DNA of 64,000 nucleotides from NCBI RefSeq assembly GCF_019800005.1, contig NZ_JABGCL010000003.1, positions 216,393 through 280,392 on the forward strand, read 5' to 3'. Position 1 is the stretch's first letter; each line of letters starts with the position of its first letter. The DNA comes from Geminicoccus harenae. GTDB taxonomy: Bacteria; Pseudomonadota; Alphaproteobacteria; Geminicoccales; Geminicoccaceae. Shown one piece after another: positions 7,413-17,741 of the stretch. The notes under the pieces are model-generated. The model saw only the letters and a list, made by a program, of their open reading frames with translations, was not told the DNA's origin and did no database searches. The translations under genes were made by a program, and so were the position numbers.

Positions 7413-8702
7413 TCAGGTCTGGCCGAGCACCAGGAGGGTGCCCGCCAGGAAACTGTCCCCGAGCCCGATCGTGGCGGCTGGCCGGCGCAGCCAGGGCGTG
7501 GCGCAGGCCGCCAGGTTCCAGCGGCCGAGTGTGCCGACCGGCGGGCAGGGGGGCGGCTGGAACATTGCCCCTCGCGGCACCTGGTCGGGCACCCGCACCT
7601 CGCCATGCCAGGCCCTGGTCGAGGCCAGCAGCGAGCCGGCCATCAGGGCCTGCAGCTCCGCCTGCGGATCGTCTCGGGTCACCGCCAGCGCATAGGTGTC
7701 GTAATGGACCGCCACCCGGTCCACCGCCATGCGCTCTGCCAGCTCCACCGCGCGCTCGGGCACCGGGCGGCCGTCCGGCAGGAGTGCGTCCAGCTCTGAC
7801 AGGCTCAGCCCCAGCGAGCTGGCGGGCCCCCGCAGGCCATCCATGACCTGCCAGGCCGTCGCCATGTCGGGAAAGTCACCGAGCTCCAGGTGGATGAGGC
7901 GCAGGCCGGCCGCACGCCAGGCCGCCGCCAGCTCGTTGGTATGCGCCAGCGCCGCAGCGAGCTGGTCGGGCGGGACCTCGTTGTAGCCGGACAGGATCGC
8001 GGCACCCGCTTGCCCCGCGAGACGGCGGCTGTGCGCCTCGAACCAGGGATCGTGCTCCAGCGGGTCGTCGGCGAAGCGGCAGATGATCCGCGACGAGCGC
8101 GGCAGGGCCCGGCCGCCCACCTCGCTGTCGGCGGCGAACTCGATGATGTAGTGGGCGGGCTTGCCAGGAATTGGCCCGCCTGCCACCGCGGCCACGGGTA
8201 CCGGCCCCTCGGCCAGCGCCACGCCGACCTTTGGATGGAAGCGCTCCAGTTGCCGGGCACTGCGGTCGCCCACCGTCACCAGCGTCGGTGCCCCCAGCGT
8301 CGCCAGCACCTGGGCCGCCTGGGCGCCGGTGCCGCCCAGCCCCAGCCGGGTCGGCAGGTTGGCATCGAGCCAGGCCGGGCCTTCTGGCCAGTCGACATGG
8401 ATCTCGCCGCCGACCCCGCGCCAGGCCCGTTCCAGTACCTGGCGCGCCAGCCGGCCGGCCGGCCTCGCCGGGTCGGCCTCCAGCAGCGGCCGGGCCTCTT
8501 CCAGGCGGATATAGGCATCGACGCAGGTGCTGAAGCCGCACAGCGTGACCGGCGCCCGGGCAGCGAGTCCCGGCAGCTGCCGCACGAGTCCGGCATAGGC
8601 GCTGTGCCAGTCGACTGGTGCTTGCGGCGCCCGCAGGTCATGCGCTGGCGCCGCCGCCACCCCCGTATGGTCCGGCAGGTCGGGATCTCGAGATTCCGGC
8701 AA
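7413..8702 (-). CDS. Putative sugar kinase of the ADP-dependent phosphofructokinase/glucokinase family
   Basis: A 429-aa ribokinase-fold protein that best fits the ADP-specific PFK/GK family, which phosphorylates hexoses or hexose phosphates with ADP. Seen: an N-terminal LCGFSTCVDAYIRLEEA strand, the GGTGAQAAQVLATLGAPT segment near residue 140, LGLSLSEL at the position of the usual NxxE metal motif (Asn replaced by Ser), and the C-terminal catalytic GLGDSFLAG. Start TTG at 8702 is supported by GGGGAGG seven bases upstream; no ATG fits. It is divergent from a deoR-type regulator, a common layout for sugar catabolism. The family is well known in archaea and animals and thinner in bacteria. ADP use and substrate are inferred, not shown. 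Confidence 0.7.
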   Translation of the reverse strand: MPESRDPDLPDHTGVAAAPAHDLRAPQAPVDWHSAYAGLVRQLPGLAARAPVTLCGFSTCVDAYIRLEEARPLLEADPARPAGRLARQVLERAWRGVGGEIHVDWPEGPAWLDANLPTRLGLGGTGAQAAQVLATLGAPTLVTVGDRSARQLERFHPKVGVALAEGPVPVAAVAGGPIPGKPAHYIIEFAADSEVGGRALPRSSRIICRFADDPLEHDPWFEAHSRRLAGQAGAAILSGYNEVPPDQLAAALAHTNELAAAWRAAGLRLIHLELGDFPDMATAWQVMDGLRGPASSLGLSLSELDALLPDGRPVPERAVELAERMAVDRVAVHYDTYALAVTRDDPQAELQALMAGSLLASTRAWHGEVRVPDQVPRGAMFQPPPCPPVGTLGRWNLAACATPWLRRPAATIGLGDSFLAGTLLVLGQT

Positions 8703-8860
8703 GATCCGGCCTCCCCGACCGGCATGCTCCGCTTAGCCGGCCGCACGTTCCGGTGCCGGTCGCCTTGGGCGCAGCTTCATGCAGTTTTATGCTCTTTTCA
8801 GCTGGAATGTAGCGGTCCGCCAGTGGCGGCGTCAAGCTGGCCCGCCTATGGTCGCACGTC

Positions 8861-9679
8861 ATGAACGATCGCCAAGACGCAGCGGCAGGCGAATCCGACC
8901 TCCGCGACACCCTGCCGGCCAAGCGCCGGGCCGAGCTCGTCCGCCTGGTGCGCGCCCGCGGCCAGGTGACGGTGACCGAGCTGGCTGCCCTGTTCGACAT
9001 CTCGGTCGACACGGTGCGCCGCGACCTTGACCAGCTGGCCGAGCGCGGCCTGCTCGCCCGCACCCATGGCGGTGCCGTGGCGGCGGGCGACCTCGTCACC
9101 CAGGACACGCCGTTCATCGACCGGCTGGTGCGGCAAAAAGGGGCCAAGGCCCGGATCGCCCGGGCGGCGGCGGCCCTGATCGGCGACGGTGAGACCTTGC
9201 TGATCAATGGCGGCTCGACCACGCGGGCCGCCGCCGCCGAGCTCGGCCTGCGCCGCAACCTGACGATCGTCACCAACAACCTCGCCCTGCCGCAGATCCT
9301 GCCGCCGGACGCCTGCCGCGACGTCTATGTGATGGGCGGCCATTACCGCCACGAGGCCCAGGTCACGCTGGGCGAGGTGCGCTTCGCGTTCGCCGCCGGC
9401 ATCAACGTGGACACCGCCCTGATCGGCATTGGCGGGATCAGCGCCGAGCGCGGCCTGTCCACCACCTCGATCGCCGAGGCGGTGATGATCTCGGAGATGA
9501 TGAAGGTCGCCCGCCGCTCCGTGGTGCTGGTGGATTCCAGCAAGTTCGGCCATGATTCCTTCGCCACGATCGGGCCCCTGGCCCGGATGCATGTCCTAGT
9601 CACCGACGAGGCGCCCGGCGCAGAGCTGGCGGCGGCGCTTGCCGAGAGCCAAGTGGACGTGGTGGTGGCACCCGGCTGA
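8861..9679 (+). CDS. DeoR-family transcriptional regulator
   Basis: DNA-binding repressor of sugar metabolism (272 aa). Residues about 20-75 form the winged helix-turn-helix (VTVTELAALFDISVDTVRRD is the recognition part), followed by the linker GLLARTHGGAV. The C-terminal sugar-phosphate-sensing domain has INGGSTTRAAA, IVTNNLALPQIL, GIGGISAERGLSTT and the VDSSKFGHDSF segment. It starts at the ATG at 8861 and faces the kinase gene across a 158-bp gap, so it probably regulates both the kinase and itself. The effector is likely a phosphorylated sugar. Confidence 0.92.
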   Translation: MNDRQDAAAGESDLRDTLPAKRRAELVRLVRARGQVTVTELAALFDISVDTVRRDLDQLAERGLLARTHGGAVAAGDLVTQDTPFIDRLVRQKGAKARIARAAAALIGDGETLLINGGSTTRAAAAELGLRRNLTIVTNNLALPQILPPDACRDVYVMGGHYRHEAQVTLGEVRFAFAAGINVDTALIGIGGISAERGLSTTSIAEAVMISEMMKVARRSVVLVDSSKFGHDSFATIGPLARMHVLVTDEAPGAELAAALAESQVDVVVAPG

Positions 9680-9807
9680 CCTGCCGGCCGGGCAGCCGTC
9701 CGCCGCGCTGCATCGGCCAGAAGCGCGCAGTGCTGCAACCTGTCCGTTGACCCGCCATGGCCGGGTCGCTAGCGGCGAACCATTGGCAAGGCGAGACATT
9801 GCTGCAC

Positions 9808-11253
9808 ATGGTTGATCCGATCGTCGTCCCCGTGGTCCTCGCGGGTGGCTCCGGCACCCGGCTCTGGCCGATCAGCCGGAGTTCCTACCCGAAGCACCTG
9901 GTGGAGATCCTGGGCGAGGAATCGCTCCTGCAGGCGACGGTCCGGCGTGGCCTGGCGCTGGCACCACCCGAGCGGATCCTGACGGTGGGTGCCGCCGCCC
10001 AGGCCTTCCTGATCGGCCGCCAGCTCGGCGAGCTCGACCCGGCGCTGCGGGCCGGGCTGGTGCTGGAGCCGTCCGGCCGCAACACCGCGGCAGCGATCGC
10101 GCTCGCGGCCATGGTCGCGGTGGCGCGCGGCCTGGGCGACGCGGTGCTCTGGGTCTGCCCCTCCGACCATCTGATGCGCGATGCCGAGGCGCTGCTGGGC
10201 GCGGTGCGCGCAGGCGCACCCGCGGCGGCCAGGGGCGAACTCGTGACCTTCGGCATCCACCCGTCCCGGCCGGAGACCGGCTACGGCTATATCCGTCTGG
10301 GTGACGCCGACCCTGACCTGCCGGCGGTGCGCAAGGTCGCGCGCTTCGTCGAGAAGCCGCCGCTGGCCGAGGCGGAGGCGATGCTGGCGGAAGGCGGCCA
10401 TGTCTGGAATTCCGGCATGTTCCTGTTCCGCGCCGACCGCCTGCTGGAAGAGCTCGGGCGGTTCGAGCCGGAGCTCCTGGCCGCGGTGCAGCGCGCATTT
10501 CCCCCTGCCGGTCACGCGACCGATGGAGCGCCAGAGCTGGCGCCGGAGGCGTCCGCCTGGGCTGCCGTGCCGTCCGTGCCGATCGACAAGGCCGTGATGG
10601 AGCGCTCCGAGCGGGTGGTGTGCGTGCCCTGCGACCCGCAATGGTCCGATGTCGGCTCCTGGCAGGCCATCTGGGAACTCATGGACCAGGATGCCCGGGG
10701 CAATGCCACGACCGGCGACGTCCTCCTGGCGGATGCGGACGACAATCTGGTGCGCTCGGAGCGACGCCTCGTGGCGCTGGCCGGCGTGCGTGACCTGGTG
10801 GTGGTGGAAACCGCGGACGCGGTGCTGGTCGCCGACCGCGCCCGCTCTGAGCAGGTGAAGAACCTGGTGGCGGCGCTCACCGCTGCCGGCCGCCGCGAGG
10901 CGGTGGTGCATGCCAGCGAGATCCGGCCATGGGGGCGGCTCACAGCACTGGCCGATGGTCCCGGCTTCCGGGTGCGCGAGCTGATGGTCGATCCCGGCGC
11001 CCGGCTGTCCCTGCAGCGTCACCCCGAGCGGGTCGAGCACTGGGTGATCGTGGCCGGCCAGGCCTCGGTCGAGCTGGACGACGACGTGCGCCGCCTGCGC
11101 CCCGGTGCCGTGGTCACGGTCCCCGCTGGCGCCGTCCACCGCCTGTCCAATCCGGTGGACATGCCGCTGCGCCTGATCGAGGTGGCGCTCGGCACCGACC
11201 TCGACGACACCCGCACCGAACGGCTGGACCCGCCCGAGACCGGCCACGGCTGA
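9808..11253 (+). CDS. manC: Mannose-1-phosphate guanylyltransferase / mannose-6-phosphate isomerase
   Basis: Cytoplasmic enzyme (481 aa) that makes GDP-mannose for polysaccharide synthesis. The nucleotidyltransferase part (residues about 1-340) has the VVLAGGSGTRLWPISRSSYP pyrophosphorylase signature, the PSGRNTAAAIALAA and CPSDHLM strands and FVEKPP (near 180). The C-terminal cupin part (about 360-475), usual in type II phosphomannose isomerases, has PWGRLTAL, LSLQRHPERVEHW and a GAVVTVPAGAVHRL strand. The ATG at 9808 is used; TTG at 9799 is closer to the GGCGAG ribosome site and would add three residues. No capsule genes are beside it. Confidence 0.93.
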   Translation: MVDPIVVPVVLAGGSGTRLWPISRSSYPKHLVEILGEESLLQATVRRGLALAPPERILTVGAAAQAFLIGRQLGELDPALRAGLVLEPSGRNTAAAIALAAMVAVARGLGDAVLWVCPSDHLMRDAEALLGAVRAGAPAAARGELVTFGIHPSRPETGYGYIRLGDADPDLPAVRKVARFVEKPPLAEAEAMLAEGGHVWNSGMFLFRADRLLEELGRFEPELLAAVQRAFPPAGHATDGAPELAPEASAWAAVPSVPIDKAVMERSERVVCVPCDPQWSDVGSWQAIWELMDQDARGNATTGDVLLADADDNLVRSERRLVALAGVRDLVVVETADAVLVADRARSEQVKNLVAALTAAGRREAVVHASEIRPWGRLTALADGPGFRVRELMVDPGARLSLQRHPERVEHWVIVAGQASVELDDDVRRLRPGAVVTVPAGAVHRLSNPVDMPLRLIEVALGTDLDDTRTERLDPPETGHG

Positions 11254-11727
11254 CGGCGGGCAGCCATGGCCGGTCGATGACGCGGCCGTGCTGCCGACCT
11301 GACGACATCCCGGGCGGCGCTCCTTCCTGACCCGGGAAGTGGCTGCTGCCCATAGTCCATCCCGGCGACTGCGGGTCAGCTCCCACGGCGTCATGGTCCC
11401 AACGCGGCCTTGGGCCTGCCGCTCAGCTATGCCGCCACCGCCAGCCGAAGGATCCGCCCATCGGCCGCGGGCAACCCGTACAAGAGCGCCGGCACATGGC
11501 AGACGGGCGGTGCCGGGTCGGTCGGCTGCCGTGAAGCTGGCCGCTTCGACACGAGGTACATCTCGAGGTGGGGAAGACCAGCCGGCCGTGACGCCAGCGG
11601 CATGGTCACAGTCCAGCCGCATTCGGCCGTATGCGCCTGCCCAACGGGATGCGGGATCGGCCGTGTCCGCCGCCTGGATACCACCAATGACACCGGGCCC
11701 ATCACCGTCCTCGGCCACGGCTGCCGT
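11254..11727. other. 474-bp gap with no supported gene
   Basis: Between manC and the nudix gene. Open frames exist on both strands, as expected at this GC content, but none has a ribosome site, a recognisable domain or codon use better than its neighbours. I see no hairpin with a T-run. Confidence 0.5.
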
Positions 11728-12243
11728 TCAGCACTGGCCTGCGTCGTCGCGCGCCGCCAGTTCCGGCTCTGTCCGGCTGTCCAGCCAGCCGCGCAGCACC
11801 GGATGCAGGCCCGGCTGGGCCCGCAGCTCGGCCGGCTGGTGCCATGACACGGCCACGACCTCCGCGCCGTCCGGAGAAAGGGCCGGCTGCTCCGGGAGCT
11901 CCGCCTCGAACAGATGGACCCGCAGGCTGCGCCGCTCATGGACCAGCTCCTGCACCGGCAGGACGCGCAGCCGGTCGGGCGGCAGGACGAGGCCGACCTC
12001 CTCGGCAAGCTCGCGCACCATGCCTGCCCTGGGATCCTCGCCCGGGCGAAGCCCGCCGCCTACCAGGCCCAGGCCCTTGCGGAACGACTGGTGCACCACC
12101 AGGACCTGGCCCTTTGCCACGATCGCCACCGCCACCCCGGTGGCGCTGGGCCGGGTGAGCCACCACCAGGCGCGGGCGAGCGGGAAGCCCGCGCGATAGA
12201 CGAGGCGGCGCAGGAGGTTGGCGAGCGGTCGGGCCCTCGCCAT
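11728..12243 (-). CDS. NUDIX hydrolase
   Basis: Small pyrophosphohydrolase (171 aa) of unknown nucleotide-like substrate. The Nudix box runs GGGLRPGE then REL-AEEVG near residues 62-84, matching GX5EX7REUXEEXGU with every catalytic Glu present. An N-terminal basic, amphipathic leader (about 30 residues) precedes the domain, and the C-terminal 15 residues are hydrophilic. It starts four bases after the flhG stop and is the last gene of the flagellar transcription unit, although nothing in it suggests a flagellar role. Confidence 0.85.
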   Translation of the reverse strand: MARARPLANLLRRLVYRAGFPLARAWWWLTRPSATGVAVAIVAKGQVLVVHQSFRKGLGLVGGGLRPGEDPRAGMVRELAEEVGLVLPPDRLRVLPVQELVHERRSLRVHLFEAELPEQPALSPDGAEVVAVSWHQPAELRAQPGLHPVLRGWLDSRTEPELAARDDAGQC

Positions 12244-12247
12244 CGGC

Positions 12248-13015
12248 TCAGGCCGGTGCCTGCTGCCGGCTGCCGAGGCTGCTCATGAGCCCCTGCGCCA
12301 GCCGGGTGATGTCCTGCGCCACCCGGCTGTTCGGATGGCGGGTCAGGAGCGGGGTCTGCGCCTTGAGCGCCTCGGCGACCCGCGGGTCACGGTGCACGAC
12401 CCCGAGCAGCCTCGGTTCGCGCGCCAGGAAGTGGGCGCACACCCGCCGCAGCACGCCGTAGGTGGCCCGGCCCTCGGTCTCGGTTTCCGCCATGTTGACG
12501 ATGATCTGGTGCTCCTGCCGCTCGCGGGCGACCTTGATGAACGCATAGGCATCCGCAAGGGCGGACGGCTCGTCGGCGGTCACCACCAGAGCCTGGTCGG
12601 CCAGTGCCGCCAGGCGACGCACCGACCGCTCCAGCCCGCCGCCGAGATCCAGGATGGTGACCTCGAACCGCGCAGCCAAGTCCAGCAGGTCGCAGCCCAG
12701 CCGGTCCATGGCCTGGTCCGTCACTTGGCCCACCAGACCGCTGCCGGACCGGCCGGGCACCACGGTGATCCCGCTGCGGGGATCCTGGACCAGGGCATCG
12801 GCGAGGCCGGCCCGCCCGGCCAGCACGTCGGCCAGATCGGTGCGCCGGGCCAGGCCCAGATGGAGGTCGACGCTGGCGGCGGTCAGGTCGGCATCGACCA
12901 GCAGCACCGAGCGCCCCGCCTGGGCCAGCGCCTGGGCGATGCCGACCGCCAGGAAGGTCCGCCCGACGCCGCCCTTGGCCGAGCCCAGGGCAATAATGGG
13001 GTTGCGCGCGCTCAT
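12248..13015 (-). CDS. flhG: FlhG-like MinD-family ATPase, flagellar number/placement regulator
   Basis: Deviant-Walker ATPase (255 aa) that, with FlhF, sets flagellar number and position. The N-terminal P-loop reads AKGGVGRT: the first (deviant) Lys is kept but the second, normally GKT, is Arg. The Walker A' Asp is in LLVDADLTAASVDLHLGL, and the Walker B-like strand is VTILDLGGGLERS rather than DTGAG. The C-terminal third has VNMAETETEG and VHRDPRVAEA. The start ATG overlaps the flhF stop (ATGA). Identity rests on family fold plus direct linkage to flhF and flhA. The Arg substitution may lower hydrolysis; see findings. Confidence 0.85.
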   Translation of the reverse strand: MSARNPIIALGSAKGGVGRTFLAVGIAQALAQAGRSVLLVDADLTAASVDLHLGLARRTDLADVLAGRAGLADALVQDPRSGITVVPGRSGSGLVGQVTDQAMDRLGCDLLDLAARFEVTILDLGGGLERSVRRLAALADQALVVTADEPSALADAYAFIKVARERQEHQIIVNMAETETEGRATYGVLRRVCAHFLAREPRLLGVVHRDPRVAEALKAQTPLLTRHPNSRVAQDITRLAQGLMSSLGSRQQAPA

Positions 13016-13944
13016 CGGCCGTCTCCCAGCTCGGCCTTGCTCATCAGGAGCCGTGCCAGGCCGATCGCGGTGAGCGGCTTCAGGCCGCTGCCGATCACCG
13101 GCCCGATCCCCGCGGCGACCAGTGCCGGCCCCGCCTCGGCCGCGGCCAGCACCCCGCCCAGCCGGCGCGCATTGTCCAGGCGCGAGATCACCATGCGCCG
13201 GCAGCCGATCGCGGCGAAGTTGCCGGCGACGTCCCGGGCCTCGCCGGCCGAGAGGCCCGCCGGCAGGACCAGCAGGAGCTCGGCACGCATGGCGGACGCG
13301 AGCTCGGCCAGCCGCATCATCTCCTGCGACTGGAACGGGTTCACGCCCTGGCTGTCCACCAGCAGCGGCCCTTCGCCCTCGCCGGCGACGAACGCGCGGG
13401 GATCCAGGCCGGAAGGCTGGATCTGCAAGGGACGCAGGAGGTCGGCCAGCTGGGCCAGGCTGCCGGCCTTGGCGCCGTCCGCCGACAGGACGCGCGGGCG
13501 GCGGTCCGCCAGCACGAGAGCAGTCGCGAGCTTGGCCACGGTCACCGACTTGCCGGCCCCGTTCGGGCCCACCACCATCAGGACGCCATTGGATGCGGTG
13601 AGCTCGCCGAACGGCAGCACCGCCTGAAGCGCCTGGCCCAGCGCCTGCACCGGGTCCTGCCAGCGCTCGGCGCGCACCGCGGCTAGAAGCCGCTGGACCA
13701 GATCGGGGGCGGTCTCGTGCCAGCGCAGCCCGTCCTGGATCCGCGCAGTGTCGGGTTCCGGCAGGTCGGTCCGGAGCAGCTTGTCGAGGTCGAGGCCGGG
13801 ATCGGGCGCCGCGGCGGTCACGCTGACGCCGGTGCGGTCCTCGCGGGTGGCGATGATCACCGCCTGCTCGCCCAGTTCGGCTGCGACACGCGCGATCGCT
13901 TCCGAGGCAGACGGGGCATGGAATACGCGGAGTAGCATGGTCAC
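13012..13944 (-). CDS. flhF: FlhF-like SRP-type GTPase, flagellar positioning
   Basis: SRP-family NTPase (310 aa) that recruits early flagellar parts to the pole. Residues 1-40 (LLRVFHAPSASEAIARVAAE) form the usual FlhF beginning, residues about 65-105 resemble the N domain, and the G domain begins with MVVGPNGAGKSVTVAKLA near 125. G2/G3-type motifs are weak: the usual DTAG is replaced by LVDSQGVNPF, and the TKLD-type motif reads ISRLDNARRLGG. The GTG at 13944 overlaps the flhA stop (GTGA); ATG at 13938 is the alternative. FlhF proteins are often longer (350-450 aa), with a longer basic N-terminus. Function is inferred from order flhA-flhF-flhG. Confidence 0.82.
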   Translation of the reverse strand: MTMLLRVFHAPSASEAIARVAAELGEQAVIIATREDRTGVSVTAAAPDPGLDLDKLLRTDLPEPDTARIQDGLRWHETAPDLVQRLLAAVRAERWQDPVQALGQALQAVLPFGELTASNGVLMVVGPNGAGKSVTVAKLATALVLADRRPRVLSADGAKAGSLAQLADLLRPLQIQPSGLDPRAFVAGEGEGPLLVDSQGVNPFQSQEMMRLAELASAMRAELLLVLPAGLSAGEARDVAGNFAAIGCRRMVISRLDNARRLGGVLAAAEAGPALVAAGIGPVIGSGLKPLTAIGLARLLMSKAELGDGR

Positions 13945-16024
13945 ACCTGCCCCATGGTCTTGATGCGGGCCTTGGGATGGATCTCGTTCTGCGACAGCAC
14001 GCCGGTGCTGGGCCGGAAGCGCTCGATCAGCGAGCGGACATAGGGCCGAAGGGCCGGCGTGGTCACCAGCACTGGTAGCTCGCCGCGCAGCGCCAGCGCC
14101 TCGAAGGTCTCGCGCACCGAGCGCACGAACTGCTGCAGCCGGTCCGGTGCGATCGCGAGCTGGCGCTCCTCGCCATTGCCGACCAGTGCCTCGCCCAGCG
14201 CCTGCTCCCAGCCGGCCGACAGGGTGACGACCGGGATGTAGCCGCCCTCGCCGGTGAACATGGTGCTGATCTGGCGGGCGAGGCGGCTGCGGACATGCTC
14301 GACGATCACCACGGTGTTCTGCGAGTGGGTCAGGGCCTCGCCGATCGCCTCCAGCACGGTCGGCAGGTCGCGGATCGACACGCGCTCGGCGAGCAGGCCC
14401 TGCAGGACGCGGTGCACGCCGCCCATGGAGATGCGCGCCGGCACCAGGTCACCCACCAGCTTCTGCCACTCCGGCGGCAGATCGCTTAAGAGCTTCTGGG
14501 TCTCGGCATAGGTGAGCAGTTCCGCGAGATTGTCCTTGACCAGCTCGGTCAGATGGGTGGTGACCACCGTGGCCGGATCGACCACGGTCAGCCCGCGAAA
14601 GCTCGCCTCCTCGCGCAGTGCCGGGCTGATCCAGGTCGCCTGCAAGCCGAAGGTCGGCTCGGTGGTCGGCTCCCCCGGCAGGCTGATCGGCCGGCCCTGC
14701 GGGTCCATCACCAGCAGCATGTTCGCCCGGATGTCACCGCGCCCGGCCTCCATCTCCTTGATCTTGACCGTGTAGCTGTTGGCCGGGAGCTGGATGTTGT
14801 CCTGGATGCGCACCGAGGGCAGGACGAAGCCCAGCTCGATGGCGAGCTGGCGGCGCAGCGCCTTGATCTGGTCGGTCAGGCGCGGCGAGGCGTTCTCGCC
14901 GATCAGGCCCAGCAGGCCATAGCCCAGCTCGAGCCGGATCGGGTCCATGACCAACACCGACGCGATCGGCTCGTCGCCGGTGGCAGCAGGTGCTGGCTGG
15001 GGCTCGGCCGGGACCGGGGCGGTCGCGCGCCGGGTCGCATGCCAGGCGGCATAGAAGCTGCCGGCGGCGATCAGCAGGAACACCAGGGTCGGCAGGCCCG
15101 GCAGCACCGCCAGGATCAGGCTGATCACTGCGGTCAGGCCGAGCGCACGGGGATAGGCACCCAGCTGCCGGAGCAGCGCGGAGTCGGTGCGGCCCTCCAC
15201 ACCGGCCTTGGTCACGAGCAGGCCGGCCGCCACCGAGATGATCAGGGCCGGCACCTGCGAGACCAGGCCGTCGCCGATGGTGAGCAGGGTGAAGGTGTGG
15301 GCGGCATCGGCCACTCCCATGCCCATCTGGGCCACCCCGATCACCAGCCCGCCCACGAGATTGATCGCGGTGACCAGCAGGCCCGCCACTGCGTCGCCGC
15401 GCACGAACTTGGCGGCACCGTCCATCGCACCGAAGAAGGAGCTCTCCTCTTCCAGCTCCTTGCGCCGGCGCTTGGCGGTCTGCTCGTCGATCAGGCCGGC
15501 GGAGAGGTCCGCGTCGATTGCCATCTGCTTGCCGGGCATCGCGTCCAGCGAGAAGCGGGCGGCGACCTCGGCGATGCGGCCCGAGCCCTTGGTGATCACC
15601 ACGAAGTTCACGATCACCAGGATGGCGAACACGATCACCCCGATCACGAAGTTGCCCTGCATCAGGAAGCGGCCGAACGCCTCGATGATGTGGCCGGCAG
15701 CGGCGCTGCCCTCGTGGCCGCTGGAGAGGATCAGGCGGGTGCTGGCGAGGTTGAGCGCCAGGCGCAGCATGGTCGCGATCAGCAGCACGGTCGGGAAGGA
15801 GTTGAAGTCGAGCGGCCGCTCGATGAACAGCGCGGTCACCAGGATCAGCACGGACAGGCTGACCGAGCAGGCGAGCAGCAGATCGAGCAGCATGGGCGGC
15901 AGCGGCACGACCAGGACGGCCAGGATGGTGAGGATGCCGGCGGCCAGCAGCACCTCGCTGCTGGCACCGGAGCGGCGCAGGCCGCCCAGGAGCTCGCGGC
16001 CGATGCCGCCGAGTGCGATCGTCC

Positions 16025-16028
<4 letters not shown>
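13941..16028 (-). CDS. flhA: Flagellar biosynthesis protein FlhA (type III export gate)
   Basis: Integral membrane core of the flagellar export apparatus (695 aa). The N-terminal half has about eight membrane spans; the FHIPEP signature region is seen as RRRKELEEESSFFGAMDG followed by AAKFVRGDAVAG near residues 185-215. The cytoplasmic half (about 360-695) is the export-substrate platform, with PSVRIQDNIQLPANSYTVKI, TFGLQATWI and VLTTPA-type strands. It starts with GTG at 16028, overlapping the flbD stop by four bases (GTGA), so flbD, flhA, flhF and flhG form a coupled chain. Length and motifs match the family. Confidence 0.97.
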
Positions 16029-17386
<1,358 letters not shown>

Positions 17387-17414
17387 CGCTGGATCTCCCC
17401 CGGGGCCGCGGAGC

Positions 17415-17735
17415 CTAGTGCTCGCCCTTGATGATCTCGGTCATGGTGACGCCCAGCCGGTCCTCCACGACGATCACCTCGCCGCGCGCCACCAGCCGGT
17501 TGTTGACGAAGATGTCGATCGGCTCGCCGACCTTGCGGTCGAGCTCGACCACGGCGCCGCGGCCCAGGCGCAGGAGCTGGTTGAGCGGCATCGACGCCTT
17601 GCCCAGCACCGCCGAAAGCTGCACCGGAATGTCGTAGACCGCACCCAGCGGTGCCGGCGAGGCGGGGGCCGGCCGAGGCTCGGGCTCCTCCGGAGTCGGT
17701 TCGAAACTGTCGAGAGGCAGGGGCCGGGAGGTCAT
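17415..17735 (-). CDS. fliN: Flagellar motor switch protein FliN
   Basis: C-ring protein (106 aa). After a Pro/Glu-rich leader (residues 1-33), the SpoA domain is complete: VYDIPVQLSAVLGKASMPL, LLRLGRGAVVELDRKVGEP, VNNRLVARGEVIVVEDRLGV and TEIIKGEH at the end. FliN binds FliH-FliI cargo and FliG/FliM in the switch. It lies six bases after fliH and 28 bases before flbD on the same strand. FliM is not in this window. Confidence 0.95.
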   Translation of the reverse strand: MTSRPLPLDSFEPTPEEPEPRPAPASPAPLGAVYDIPVQLSAVLGKASMPLNQLLRLGRGAVVELDRKVGEPIDIFVNNRLVARGEVIVVEDRLGVTMTEIIKGEH

Positions 17736-17741
17736 GCTGAT

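Noticed and set aside
11410..11847. Possible gene in the gap between manC and nudix
   Set aside because: No ribosome site or domain, and it overlaps the nudix gene in antisense; composition is not gene-like.
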